27,759 nucleotides of DNA from Nitrospiraceae bacterium (GTDB lineage Bacteria; Nitrospirota; Nitrospiria; Nitrospirales; UBA8639), in the NCBI GenBank assembly GCA_020632595.1, contig JACKFF010000022.1, positions 1-27,759 of the forward strand. The letters run 5' to 3'. The notes under the pieces were generated by a model. The model was not told the DNA's origin and searched no databases. It was given only the letters and a program-made list of their open reading frames with translations. Positions 1 through 8,960 of this stretch are shown piece after piece (position 1 is the first letter of the stretch; every line of letters starts with the position of its first letter). The translations under genes and the position numbers were made by a program.

Positions 1-570
1 CGATGGGCATTGAATCACTTACATCACACCAACCTTTCCGATCGAGTGTACGGTCCCGAACTCATGCTTCGGTTATGCCGACAGGCCGAAGAAATGGGAA
101 TCGGGGTATATCTCTATGGCAGTCAGCCAGTGGTATTAGACCGTTTAACAGCGCAGTTACTACAATGGTTTCCTGGATTACGAATTGTCGGATCGGAGGC
201 TCCTCCATTTCGCCCATTAACACTTGCAGAAGATCAGGCTGCCATAGCCCGTATTAATAAGAGTGGCGCAGGCCTGATTTTTTTAGGGCTAGGCTGTCCG
301 AAACAAGAACACTTTGCATTTGATCATCGAGACCAAATTCACGGAGTGCAATTATGTGTCGGAGCGGCATTTGATTTTCATGCAGGCACAAAAATAATGG
401 CGCCTCCCTGGATGCAAAGAAATGGACTAGAATGGTTGTTTCGGTTGACAACAGAGCCCACACGTCTGTGGAAGCGATACATCACAACAAATTCCTTGTT
501 CCTCACGAAATTAGCCATTGAAATTTTTCTCCACTTATGCCAACGCCAAACTGAACCAAAAACATCCTAA
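1..570 (+). CDS. WecG/TagA/CpsF family glycosyltransferase (5' end outside window)
   Basis: Transfers a sugar, in this family usually an N-acetylhexosamine(uronic acid), to a lipid-linked intermediate at the inner face of the cytoplasmic membrane. The frame is open from base 1, and the residues before the first possible start codon (TTG at 10) already fit the family, so the start lies upstream of the window. Visible marks are the segment around SDRVYGPELM near the cut end, the family motif GLGCPKQEHF and the following CVGAAFDFHAG segment, then PPWMQRNGLEWLFRL and the usual basic C-terminus. About 190 residues are visible against roughly 240-260 for the family. It opens the + strand set of polysaccharide assembly genes and is followed by a 102-nt gap before the flippase. 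The family call is firm; the exact sugar is unknown. Confidence 0.9.
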   Translation, partial: RWALNHLHHTNLSDRVYGPELMLRLCRQAEEMGIGVYLYGSQPVVLDRLTAQLLQWFPGLRIVGSEAPPFRPLTLAEDQAAIARINKSGAGLIFLGLGCPKQEHFAFDHRDQIHGVQLCVGAAFDFHAGTKIMAPPWMQRNGLEWLFRLTTEPTRLWKRYITTNSLFLTKLAIEIFLHLCQRQTEPKTS

Positions 571-590
571 TAGATGGCCGTAGAATATAT

Positions 591-618
591 TTGACAGGAC
601 CTTGCAACTATTTATCTC
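591..618 (+). promoter_or_regulatory. possible weak sigma70-type promoter before the flippase gene
   Basis: TTGACA at 591-596 matches the -35 consensus exactly. A poor -10-like TATCTC lies at 613-618 after a 16-nt spacer. This is the largest gap among the first three genes, so an internal promoter is possible, but the -10 match is weak and the pairing could be chance. Confidence 0.2.
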
Positions 619-672
619 AGATTTTCGGTTAGACCTACAGGAAGTTTTTTAACAACAGCTCACCTGGCTTCT

Positions 673-1986
673 ATGCCAAATAGGCAGACCTCAGAGTCGA
701 ACAAAGTGAAATTGTCTGTGTATTTCCGCTGGATTTCGCATAGCTTATGTGCCATTTCCGACCAAGCCTTTTTTGCAGTAGCCAACTTCGCCCTCAATAT
801 TCTATTGGTCCGCTGGTTATCCCCCCACGACTACGGGGAATTTTCAGTGGTGCTGGCTATTCATGTTCTGATCGGTGCATGCCATAGCACTCTATTCACT
901 GAACCCATGTTGGTCTACGGATCAGAAAAATACAAAGAAAATCTTTCAGCTTACATAGGATGGCTTCTATACGGACATGCCGCATTTTCTCTACTGACTG
1001 GTCTCTTGATTATTTCGATTGCCATTGGATTGATCAGCATTGGACAGCAATCATTTGCCATGTGTATGGGGTTTTTGGCAATCAGCTCACCGATCATCCT
1101 CCTGTATTGGATTTTACGGCGTGCCCCCTATATTGTTTTTCGACCTCAAATGGCCGCCATAGGTTCTTTGATGTATTGTCTCATTACGGTTATCAGTGTG
1201 TTTTCCCTCTTTCGTAATGAAATGCTAAATTCCACCACAGGCCTGCTCACCATGGGTCTGGCCAGCATCTTTCCATCTCTTTGGATCGTCTACGCATTAA
1301 AAATTCAAAGGCCTCCTCTCCGGCGTAAGCCATTTCCACTGGGGATGCTTCGAGATCATCTAGCCTACGGACGCTGGGCTTTCAGTACCGGTTTGTGTAT
1401 CTGGATATCTGGAAATATATATTACGTCCTTCTTCCAATTTGGGGAGGACTGGAAGCCAGTGCCGCCCTTCGGAGCATGTTTAATTTGACCATGCCCATC
1501 CTGCAAATCAACGGTGCCTTGGCAGGATTGCTGGTCCCACAATTCATAAAAGTGAAGCACGAAGTGAATTTTTCTAATTGGGTATGGAGCACACTGGGTC
1601 TGTTCACTCTTGGGAGCGCTTTGTACTGGCTGGCATTGGGAATGTTCGGGCCCATCGTGATCGAATATATATACGATGGCCAATTTCTTCAGTATGCTAA
1701 TTTTCTCTGGATTGTTGGCCTGTATCCTATTCTTTCAGGAGCTATTTCAGTTTTAGGTTCATTACTCAGAGCCATGGAAAGACCAGACCTCTTGTTTTGG
1801 TCCTACCTGGCCTCGGCCGGAGTAGTCGTCACGTTCGGAATTGGAGCCATGAAAATCTGGGGACTCTGGGGAGTCGGAATCAGCCTCGTATGTTCCTATA
1901 GCCTGGCAACAGCTCTACTAGTTTGGTGCACATGGAATTACCTTCACTACTCCGAACAGCCCAAAGTGCTGAGGGAATCTTTTTAA
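673..1986 (+). CDS. Wzx-type polysaccharide flippase (MOP superfamily)
   Basis: Predicted to flip the lipid-linked repeat unit from the cytoplasmic to the periplasmic face of the inner membrane. The 437-residue product is mostly hydrophobic, with about 12 evenly spaced membrane segments. The N-terminus has the usual layout of the O-antigen/polysaccharide flippases: a short polar head, a first helix around SDQAFFAVANFALNILLVRW, then the short loop LSPHDYGEFS. Length fits the family (about 400-500). The ATG at 673 lacks a clear ribosome-binding site, so the start is a little uncertain. The next gene may begin inside its 3' end (an in-frame start at 1923) or 14 nt downstream. Its place among glycosyltransferases and a polymerase supports the role. 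MOP-fold transporters diverge quickly, so substrate cannot be read from sequence. Confidence 0.85.
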   Translation: MPNRQTSESNKVKLSVYFRWISHSLCAISDQAFFAVANFALNILLVRWLSPHDYGEFSVVLAIHVLIGACHSTLFTEPMLVYGSEKYKENLSAYIGWLLYGHAAFSLLTGLLIISIAIGLISIGQQSFAMCMGFLAISSPIILLYWILRRAPYIVFRPQMAAIGSLMYCLITVISVFSLFRNEMLNSTTGLLTMGLASIFPSLWIVYALKIQRPPLRRKPFPLGMLRDHLAYGRWAFSTGLCIWISGNIYYVLLPIWGGLEASAALRSMFNLTMPILQINGALAGLLVPQFIKVKHEVNFSNWVWSTLGLFTLGSALYWLALGMFGPIVIEYIYDGQFLQYANFLWIVGLYPILSGAISVLGSLLRAMERPDLLFWSYLASAGVVVTFGIGAMKIWGLWGVGISLVCSYSLATALLVWCTWNYLHYSEQPKVLRESF

Positions 1987-2000
1987 AATTTGTTACTAGT

Positions 2001-2672
2001 ATGGAAACACCCTCTACTGCACGTAAAATTCACAAGGATAGCCAGCACAGCTTCCCTGTTCCGGCAATGCCAGACATGAAAAGCAGCATCACGAGATTGT
2101 TGGCATTAACCATGTATTATGGGTGGGCTCAGTTTCTCCCAACCCAACCAATGCCAGGGTGGAAATTGGCATATTGGATAAGAAGATACTTGGTAAAACG
2201 GATTTTCCATTCCTGCGGCGATGGAGTCATCATAAAAAGTCGGGTTTATTTTGGAACAGGGACCCATCTGCGTATTGGGCACCGATCTCAGTTGGGAAGA
2301 AACCTCAAAGCTGAAGCCGATTTGACATTAGGAGACGACGTCGTCATGGGACCTGACGTAATCATCATGTCCTCAGGACATGCATTTCCCAGAACGGATA
2401 TTCCCATCAATCGCCAAGGATCTGTTCCTCGTCGTCCAGTTAGGATAGGCCATGATGTGTGGATAGGCACTCGCGTCATCATTCTCCCAGGAGTGACTAT
2501 AGGCGATAAGGCCATTATTGGAGCAGGAAGCGTTGTCACAAAAGATGTTCCATCCTATGCCATTGTTGGCGGGAGCCCGGCCAAATTCATACGCTCAAGA
2601 CATGAAAATACTTCGATCCAAGATCATGCACCGCAAGCAACCAGCATACGGCCTCAATGTTCAGTCATCTGA
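2001..2672 (+). CDS. WcaF/CysE-like hexapeptide-repeat acyltransferase
   Basis: Probably O- or N-acetylates a sugar of the repeat unit using an acyl-CoA donor in the cytoplasm. With the ATG at 2001 the product is 223 residues. An N-terminal amphipathic part (about 30-70) is followed by left-handed beta-helix hexapeptide repeats (about 74-205), including IGHDVWIGTRVIILPGVTIG and IIGAGSVVTKDVPSYAIVGG, which close with the SPAKFIRSR cap typical of these enzymes. His127 in SSGHAF is the expected catalytic base position. The frame is also open upstream to an ATG at 1923 inside the flippase gene; I prefer 2001 because the extra residues do not look like the family. An ATG at 2067 is another possibility. 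Only 3 nt separate its stop from the next gene, so the two are surely co-transcribed. Family call firm, acceptor unknown. Confidence 0.87.
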   Translation: METPSTARKIHKDSQHSFPVPAMPDMKSSITRLLALTMYYGWAQFLPTQPMPGWKLAYWIRRYLVKRIFHSCGDGVIIKSRVYFGTGTHLRIGHRSQLGRNLKAEADLTLGDDVVMGPDVIIMSSGHAFPRTDIPINRQGSVPRRPVRIGHDVWIGTRVIILPGVTIGDKAIIGAGSVVTKDVPSYAIVGGSPAKFIRSRHENTSIQDHAPQATSIRPQCSVI

Positions 2673-2675
2673 CCC

Positions 2676-4061
2676 ATGCCTACTCAAACCGAAGTCCTCA
2701 CCAAACTGTTCTCATTTTTTGAAGCACAAAAAATTTCATATGCCGTATTGGGAAATTGCCACCAACTCCCTGAACAGATTCCAAGTGACATTGATTTTGC
2801 CATTAATCCCCCTGACCTCTCGAGAGTGTTCCGGGAATTACGAAAATTTTGTCACATCCACCACATTCGTCTTACTCAAATTATTCAACATGAACAAACA
2901 GCCTGGTATGTGGTGTTATCTTGGCAGGATAACATTGGCCAATTGCGTTTCTTGCAGCCAGATATTTGCGGAGATTATTTCCAATTCGGGAGACAAGTGC
3001 TTTCGGCTCAGACCCTGCTAGAAAATCGTCAAAAATATTTGGATCCATCAGGGTTTAAAAAAATGTTCTATGTGCCCCCTCCGGCCATATCTTTTATATA
3101 CTATTTATTGAAAAAAATTACCAAAGGACGCCTTACAGCAGACCAATGCACATTTTTAAGCGAAGAATGGCAAAAGGATCCTGATGGCGCCTATGCACAA
3201 TGCCTACAATATTGGCCGTGTCATCTCGTCGAGGTGATTGCGCATTCAGCTGTACAAAATGAATGGAATACTTTCAGCCACCGTCTCCCTGTATTCAGGG
3301 AAACCCTTCATCAATATGGGTTTCAATTCAATCACGTCATGAAAGAATTCAAGAGAAAGTTGACTCGAATCATCTCTCCCACCGGCCTCCATATTGCGCT
3401 CCTTGGTCCAGACGGATCCGGGAAAAGTACCCTCGCATCTGCAATCACTGAAACCCTCACTCCTGCGTTCCGTGGATCTCAGATCTGGCATCTCTGGCCT
3501 TATCAAAGCCATTCGGGGTCGAATGCCTCACCAAACGTCATGCCCCATTCACAAGCTCCCAGGAGTGGCTTTTCCTCTCTGGTCAAACTTGTCTATTGGT
3601 GGGTGATTTTCACGGTAGGCTATTTTCATAAAGTATGGCCATCGAAAATATCATCCCGATTAATTGTCTTTGACCGATATTTTGATGACCTCTTGATCGA
3701 TCCCATACGCTATCGTTACGGTGGTCCCCTCCGGTTGGCCCAATGGGTCGGCAGATTCATTCCAAAACCGGACTTACTATTCATCCTGGATGCCCCGGTA
3801 AACACCCTGCATTCGAGAAAAAAAGAGGTGCTGGCCTCAGAAGCCACTCGACAACGAACTGCATATCGAAACCTCTGTCATGATCAAAATCACTGTTTTT
3901 TAATTGATACTTCATTGCCTCTTGAGGCAGCTTTATCACAAATCCAGGATATTATTTTAGAATTTCTAGAAATTCGCATTAGCCGACAATATCAGTCCCC
4001 CCAGACAGACCAGACCAGCCGACAGCAATCATTAAAAGACTTTCTCACTTTTCAACCCTAA
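2676..4061 (+). CDS. nucleotidyltransferase-like / thymidylate-kinase-like fusion protein
   Basis: Two domains are visible in 461 residues. The N-terminal part (about 1-120) resembles a minimal nucleotidyltransferase fold, with SDIDFAI placing Asp38 and Asp40 as a DxD metal pair. The C-terminal part (about 235-430) is a P-loop kinase of thymidylate-kinase type: Walker A GPDGSGKST at 244-252, a DRY motif at about 333-335, and a lid-like basic segment near LHSRKKEVLAS. True thymidylate kinases are about 210 residues and lie in nucleotide-metabolism contexts, so this is unlikely to be the cell's housekeeping Tmk. Sitting 3 nt after the acyltransferase and among glycosyltransferases, it more likely phosphorylates or activates a polysaccharide precursor. 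That function is inference; the domain reading is fairly safe for the kinase and moderate for the nucleotidyltransferase. Confidence 0.78.
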   Translation: MPTQTEVLTKLFSFFEAQKISYAVLGNCHQLPEQIPSDIDFAINPPDLSRVFRELRKFCHIHHIRLTQIIQHEQTAWYVVLSWQDNIGQLRFLQPDICGDYFQFGRQVLSAQTLLENRQKYLDPSGFKKMFYVPPPAISFIYYLLKKITKGRLTADQCTFLSEEWQKDPDGAYAQCLQYWPCHLVEVIAHSAVQNEWNTFSHRLPVFRETLHQYGFQFNHVMKEFKRKLTRIISPTGLHIALLGPDGSGKSTLASAITETLTPAFRGSQIWHLWPYQSHSGSNASPNVMPHSQAPRSGFSSLVKLVYWWVIFTVGYFHKVWPSKISSRLIVFDRYFDDLLIDPIRYRYGGPLRLAQWVGRFIPKPDLLFILDAPVNTLHSRKKEVLASEATRQRTAYRNLCHDQNHCFLIDTSLPLEAALSQIQDIILEFLEIRISRQYQSPQTDQTSRQQSLKDFLTFQP

Positions 4062-4145
4062 CTCGGTCCCATCCCACCATCATAAAAGGAACTCCGAATA
4101 TTTTTCTCACAGAGACATCACCATTCATCAAAGAAAAAGAGAACC

Positions 4146-5474
4146 ATGTCTGAACACAGGAAAATTTTTCATGTCCTCATTTCTGCTTATGCGTGTGAAC
4201 CGCATAAAGGATCCGAACCCGGCGTGGGGTGGAATATTGCCAAAGAAATGGCCAAGCATTGCAAAGTCTGGGTTCTTACGAGGGCGAATAACCAAGAAAG
4301 CATCGATCAAGAAATCGATGCTAACCCCATTGAGAACATTCATTTCGTATTTTATGACCTCCCCATTTTTTTCTTAAAACTCAAAAGGGGCCAAATCGGA
4401 CTTCAGCTTTATTATTACTTTTGGCAAATCGGCTCCTACTTCGTCGCCAGAAAACTTCACCAATCGGTCAAGTTCGATTTGGCTCACCATGTCACCTTTG
4501 TTAAATACTGGGCTCCAAGCCTCATGGCACTTCTTCCCATTCCATTTTTGTGGGGCCCTGTTGGTGGCGGGGAATCGACCCCCAAACCCTTCACGCAAGA
4601 ATTCAGCCGCTATGGCCAAATATACGAACGATTCCGTGACTGGGCTAAATGGTTCTCAGAAAAGGATCCCTTAGTCCGGCTCACCGCTCAACGATCTCGC
4701 ATCAGCCTCTCCACAACGCCGGAGACTGCCCAATGCCTCACGAGACTCGGAGCCTCACGGGTGGAAATTCTTACTCAATGTGGGATCGGAAAAACGGAAT
4801 TGGAAAACTTCGCCCATAGTGATCGACTTACGCAGAACAACATCATTTTCCTAAGCATCGGCAATCTCCTACATCTCAAAGGATTTCATTTATCGCTGAA
4901 AGCCTTCAAAATGACGAAACTCAAACAGGCAGAATATTGGATTATCGGTGACGGCCCAGAACGACACCGTCTCCAAGATTTAGTTCATACACTGGACATC
5001 ACACGGCAGGTGCATTTCTTGGGTAGACTCTCTCACCGGGATACCCTTTCCAAAATCAATAGTTGTGACATTCTCCTTCACCCCAGCCTTCATGAATCAG
5101 GAGGGGGCGTTTGCGTGGAAGCAATGGCCGCTGGAATCCCGGTGATATGCCTGGATGAGGGAGGCCCTGGAAGTCTCGTTACCCCGGCGGTAGGAATAAA
5201 AATTCCCATCCTTCATCCGCATCAGGTTATCAAAGACATGAGCGAGGCCATGGTGGACTTGGTGCAATTTCCTGAACACCGACTGCGTTTGGGGCAACAG
5301 GGAAAAGAATATGTCACACGACAATTAACCTGGGAGAAAAAGGGACACCTTATATTTCATTATTATTGTCAGATGACAGACTCACACCTGCGCCCATATA
5401 GCCAATTAACCAGCCCCAGCCATGCCTCCAATTCTTTTCCCTGCAACCAATATTTGTCCCACTTGAACCGTTAG
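4146..5474 (+). CDS. family 4 glycosyltransferase (GT-B fold)
   Basis: A retaining GT4 enzyme that adds one sugar of the repeat unit from a nucleotide-sugar donor. The 442-residue protein starts with the diagnostic N-terminal segment SAYACEPHKGSEPGVGW, which precedes the acceptor-binding Rossmann half. The donor-binding half has IIFLSIGNLLHLKGFHLSLK, then WIIGDGPER and the EX7E motif HESGGGVCVEAMAAG with Glu317 and Glu325. The last ~35 residues after QMTDSHL are Ser/Pro/His-rich and look like a disordered tail. The ATG at 4146 follows an AAAGAGA-rich stretch that could act as a weak ribosome site. It ends 13 nt before the next gene. Family assignment is firm; linkage and sugar are unknown. 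Confidence 0.92.
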   Translation: MSEHRKIFHVLISAYACEPHKGSEPGVGWNIAKEMAKHCKVWVLTRANNQESIDQEIDANPIENIHFVFYDLPIFFLKLKRGQIGLQLYYYFWQIGSYFVARKLHQSVKFDLAHHVTFVKYWAPSLMALLPIPFLWGPVGGGESTPKPFTQEFSRYGQIYERFRDWAKWFSEKDPLVRLTAQRSRISLSTTPETAQCLTRLGASRVEILTQCGIGKTELENFAHSDRLTQNNIIFLSIGNLLHLKGFHLSLKAFKMTKLKQAEYWIIGDGPERHRLQDLVHTLDITRQVHFLGRLSHRDTLSKINSCDILLHPSLHESGGGVCVEAMAAGIPVICLDEGGPGSLVTPAVGIKIPILHPHQVIKDMSEAMVDLVQFPEHRLRLGQQGKEYVTRQLTWEKKGHLIFHYYCQMTDSHLRPYSQLTSPSHASNSFPCNQYLSHLNR

Positions 5475-5487
5475 AAATGAGCTGACC

Positions 5488-6627
5488 GTGATATTAGATT
5501 CCTCTCCAATCCTGCCAATCATGACGCCCGTGTCTCGACCACAGGGCACCCACAGTTTTTACCCCAACGTATACAACAGTCGCCTTATCGTCCCCCTAGA
5601 AAGACACATGCGTCGGGTGGCCCTGGAATTTTTCTTGCCACTTCGACAACGAATATCTGCCTATATGGGTACGTTGGAAGCCAAGACGCTCAAACTCCGG
5701 GAAAACCGTTACTTACAAGAGACGCAGTTTATGGAATCACTGAAAACCCGCATCGGAGACCAAACATTCAAAACAGCTGTGTCTATCGGCACTCCGGGCC
5801 CCTATAGCAAGAACACTATCCTCTTTCTAAATCACCAAGCCGAACCCTGCCTCCTGGCAAAGATTGCAAACACCCAAGGGGCCAAAACTCTTTTATCTAA
5901 CGAAGTGCAATGGCTTAAACACCTTTCAACCCGCGAAAACCTTCGGCATTCCGTCCCACGATTCATTGCTGATCTTCGGTCCGATGGGACGTATGTCCTA
6001 GTCCAATCCATATGTCAAGGGAATTGGACAGGAAGAACCCTATCCTCCGCACACATTACATTTCTCGCAACATTTCAAGGCATGGGAGAGGTATCGCCTA
6101 AAGGGTGTTATACGACATCGACCATGAGGAATTGCATGAATAAGCGGCTCAACCATATACAACACCGGATAACCCCGGAATGGTTTTCCCGCCTCACTCA
6201 TGGCCTCCGGTTAGTAGAATGCGAGCTTCAGTCAGAACGAATTATCATCGTCCCGGCACATCGAGACTTTGCCCCCTGGAATCTCAAGCTCCACAATAAC
6301 TCTGTTTCGGCATTTGATTGGGAATATGCCAGCGACGGATATCTTCCCCTTTATGACATTTTCCATTTTCTCTTAATGCCAATAACGTTAAAACATCAAA
6401 TTCCGTTCCACCGTATCCCTTTTCTGATCTCCCAGGCACGGAACCATGGCGCTTTTTTAGGCAATGCCGACTTCAAGACATGTAGAGCCGACATTCAATT
6501 GCTCGCCTACCTCTTAGATGTATGCCTTTTTTATTTGGAATCAAATCAAGGCCGACATCAAGGCGATTTCGTCGTCACCACCTTCGGACGATACATTGAT
6601 GCATTTGAACAGTGGAGGAATTCATGA
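5488..6627 (+). CDS. APH/choline-kinase-like phosphotransferase
   Basis: A protein-kinase-like small-molecule kinase of 379 residues. The catalytic loop HRDFAPWN is at 258-265, with Asp260 as the expected base and Asn265 as a metal ligand. FDWEYAS follows, with Asp277 as the DFG-equivalent metal ligand, so the active site looks complete. The N-lobe is less obvious; ILFLNHQAEPCLLAKIANT may hold the ATP-site lysine (KIA). Relatives phosphorylate aminoglycosides, choline, homoserine or sugars. Within a polysaccharide operon a sugar or lipid-carrier substrate, or addition of a phosphate decoration, is more plausible than drug resistance. The start is a GTG at 5488; the next in-frame ATG (5521) is possible. 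Its stop overlaps the next start (ATGA at 6624-6627), indicating translational coupling. The substrate is unknown. Confidence 0.8.
   Translation: MILDSSPILPIMTPVSRPQGTHSFYPNVYNSRLIVPLERHMRRVALEFFLPLRQRISAYMGTLEAKTLKLRENRYLQETQFMESLKTRIGDQTFKTAVSIGTPGPYSKNTILFLNHQAEPCLLAKIANTQGAKTLLSNEVQWLKHLSTRENLRHSVPRFIADLRSDGTYVLVQSICQGNWTGRTLSSAHITFLATFQGMGEVSPKGCYTTSTMRNCMNKRLNHIQHRITPEWFSRLTHGLRLVECELQSERIIIVPAHRDFAPWNLKLHNNSVSAFDWEYASDGYLPLYDIFHFLLMPITLKHQIPFHRIPFLISQARNHGAFLGNADFKTCRADIQLLAYLLDVCLFYLESNQGRHQGDFVVTTFGRYIDAFEQWRNS
6614..6618 (+). promoter_or_regulatory. ribosome-binding site deciding the GT2 start
   Basis: GGAGG lies 5 nt before the ATG at 6624. It favours that ATG over the in-frame GTG at 6612, which would overlap the Shine-Dalgarno itself. 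Confidence 0.7.
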
Positions 6628-7424
6628 ATTATCCAAAAATCAGTGTCGTCATTCCATCCTATAATCAGGGAAATTTTATCGAAGCGACACTCCAGAGTGT
6701 ACTCAGTCAACAATATCCAAATCTTGAGTTACTGGTCATTGATGGCGGGTCAACGGACAACACCCTCGATATTATCAAAGCACACGAATCAGGGTTGACC
6801 TATTGGGTCAGTGAACCTGACCACGGTCAAACAGATGCGCTAATAAAAGGGTTTCGACAAGCACAAGGAGATATTTGGTGTTGGCTCAACAGTGATGATC
6901 TGCATACACCCCACACCTTGAGGGAAGTGGCCGACGCCTTCACAAATTTTCCCGACATGGATGCCATTTATGGAAACGCTACATGGATCAACACGGAAGG
7001 TCAGCCATTGCGGGAGCAACGAGAAATTCCCTTTAATCGGTTTATTTGGTTATATACACACAATTATATCCCAGGGATGTCCATGTTCTGGAAAAGAGAG
7101 CTCTATGAATTAAGTGGAGGACTGAACCCAGCGTATGACTTGGCTATGGACGCGGACCTATGGATTCGATTTTCACACTTCGGCCAGATACATCATGTGC
7201 CCTCTATTTGGTCGTATATGAGATTTTACCCTGACCAAAAAAATCGTCGGCTCCGAACCCAGAGCGATATGGAGGATATTCAAATACGGAAACGATACTG
7301 GGGTCGAGAACGCCCACGGTTTTATTCACTCAAAAAGAGTATTGCCCAAACATGGCGTGTCTCATGGAAACTGCTGACCGGGTGTTATCCATATGGTTAT
7401 GTACGCTATTTGGAACGCCAGTAG
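6624..7424 (+). CDS. family 2 glycosyltransferase (GT-A fold)
   Basis: An inverting GT2 enzyme that uses a nucleotide-sugar at the cytoplasmic membrane face. The N-terminus is classical: KISVVIPSYNQGNFIEATLQ, then LLVIDGGSTDNTLDII, then the metal-binding region WCWLNSDDLHTPHT where the DxD-like SDD sits. The acceptor-side motif is PAYDLAMDADLWIRF (the ED/DAD catalytic-base region). At 266 residues it is a single-domain enzyme without membrane helices. It starts at the ATG overlapping the previous stop (ATGA) behind a strong GGAGG. A 102-nt gap follows with no gene. Very similar GT2 proteins are common in EPS loci; the sugar is not deducible. Confidence 0.93.
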   Translation: MNYPKISVVIPSYNQGNFIEATLQSVLSQQYPNLELLVIDGGSTDNTLDIIKAHESGLTYWVSEPDHGQTDALIKGFRQAQGDIWCWLNSDDLHTPHTLREVADAFTNFPDMDAIYGNATWINTEGQPLREQREIPFNRFIWLYTHNYIPGMSMFWKRELYELSGGLNPAYDLAMDADLWIRFSHFGQIHHVPSIWSYMRFYPDQKNRRLRTQSDMEDIQIRKRYWGRERPRFYSLKKSIAQTWRVSWKLLTGCYPYGYVRYLERQ

Positions 7425-7526
7425 CCTGTTAAAATTGATGAACAATTCTTCACGGATGCTGGAACATTTAATTTTTCCTCAATCGGGAAGCCCTATCGAC
7501 TAACCGTTCAGCCGACATTCAAATCC

Positions 7527-8960
7527 ATGAACTGTACCTTAATGGGATCTATTCTTGTAGGTATCACGCTTAGCTCCATTTTGCTATTTAAGCTTCAGGT
7601 CGGGTTAATCCTCGCCTTTTCTCTCTTCCTCGTTCCTCTCTGTCTCCACAGCTATGCGATTGGCCAATACTCCCTGTTGAATGGGCCTCAACCTGCGAGC
7701 GTCAACAAAATCGTACGATCCCACGCCACTCAAACCGAGTGGTTCGCCCACATTGCATTCGGATACTGGCTGATTGCTTCCGGGATCAAAGTTTTCTTAA
7801 TTTTTATCCTTTTTGGCCACAACCCCCTCTTGGGAACTTTTATCAGTTCCTGCATTACACTGGCTTTTGCCTATCTAGTTTTTTCGCTCACTGTTCTTGA
7901 TCGTTCCACCCCTATTGCACGGACCTTTCAGCCTCTGGCCCCTAAAGCTCTTGTTCTCTTCTTATTATGGTCAGGCCTGACGCTTTTCTGGACTCGTCCG
8001 GCATCCATCATCTCATCTTTGGGTTATTGGGCGACGATGACTCTGGATATTCTAGTGGTATTCCTCTTGTGTGGAACAGATGACCTCCGAAAAGTTATGC
8101 ATAAATCGCTTCAAGGGATTGTCCTGGGAGGGCTGTCTATTTTTCTTGTTGCATCATTTTTTCAAATTGAAACAATTCATAGCCGGTTAGGCGATGCCGA
8201 ATTTTTAAATCCGAATATTATTGGAAGACAAATCGCACTTTCTGCCCTCTGCTGCTTATATTTAAGTTCCCTGTCCATTCAATCTCCTCATTCAAAAGTA
8301 GGCTGGACGTTTCTTACCGGACTTCTGGCATTAGCCCTACTCCAAACATTAAGCAAATCCTCTATTCTGGCATTCCTTGTGGCTGCAATAGCATTCATTT
8401 TTCTGGGCCGTTTCAGACGTCAGGAACAGTTCCTCATAGGATTTTCATTTATCATCGTCACCACATTGAGTTATGACAAAATTGTTGATTATACAAACCA
8501 GTATGTTCATGAAACCCAAGCGGGAGAAGCGCTCGAAACCCTCAGCGGAAGAACCATGATTTGGGAACATGCCTGGAAACTCATTCAAACTAACCCAATC
8601 TGGGGTTTTGGGTTTTATTCATTCAGAGACTATTCTCCTATCACTTTAATGGGTCGGTTGGTCCATGCTCACAATGAATGGTTAAATATCTGGTTTAATG
8701 TGGGAATCATCGGGGTCATATTGGCTGCCACCCTCTATCTGAGCTTCTTTACGTTAACATGGACGACAAGAACCCGAACCGCATTGCAAGATGAGACAGC
8801 CCTGGCCCTCTCCTTAATCATATTTTACGTAATTCTTGGTCTCACGGAAGCTAATCCACGTGGGCTCAATTTTCCCCTCCCTCTCTTGATGTTATTCATA
8901 AGATACTTTTCTGAAGCCATATATCCCTGCGATCCTCAAAAGAATTTTTATGCTCCCTAG
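7527..8960 (+). CDS. O-antigen ligase/polymerase family membrane protein (Wzy/WaaL type)
   Basis: Predicted to polymerise repeat units (Wzy) or ligate the chain (WaaL) on the periplasmic side. The 477-residue product has about 11-12 hydrophobic segments. It carries the family's long periplasmic loop, from about NQYVHETQAGEALETLSGRT to WGFGFYSFRDYSPITLMGRL, followed by the key VHAHNEWLNIWFNVGIIGVI segment, whose His and Asn-Glu pair are the most conserved part of the Wzy_C domain. The Arg in SGRTMIWEHAW also fits. Because the locus has a Wzx and a Wza/Wzc-type exporter, polymerase is the better guess. The following gene's ATG lies inside its 3' end (11-nt overlap), so they are translationally linked. 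Wzy and WaaL cannot be separated safely by sequence alone. Confidence 0.85.
   Translation: MNCTLMGSILVGITLSSILLFKLQVGLILAFSLFLVPLCLHSYAIGQYSLLNGPQPASVNKIVRSHATQTEWFAHIAFGYWLIASGIKVFLIFILFGHNPLLGTFISSCITLAFAYLVFSLTVLDRSTPIARTFQPLAPKALVLFLLWSGLTLFWTRPASIISSLGYWATMTLDILVVFLLCGTDDLRKVMHKSLQGIVLGGLSIFLVASFFQIETIHSRLGDAEFLNPNIIGRQIALSALCCLYLSSLSIQSPHSKVGWTFLTGLLALALLQTLSKSSILAFLVAAIAFIFLGRFRRQEQFLIGFSFIIVTTLSYDKIVDYTNQYVHETQAGEALETLSGRTMIWEHAWKLIQTNPIWGFGFYSFRDYSPITLMGRLVHAHNEWLNIWFNVGIIGVILAATLYLSFFTLTWTTRTRTALQDETALALSLIIFYVILGLTEANPRGLNFPLPLLMLFIRYFSEAIYPCDPQKNFYAP

Noticed and set aside
5488..6627. Aminoglycoside resistance gene
   Set aside because: Only the fold and catalytic loop match; the operon context is polysaccharide synthesis.
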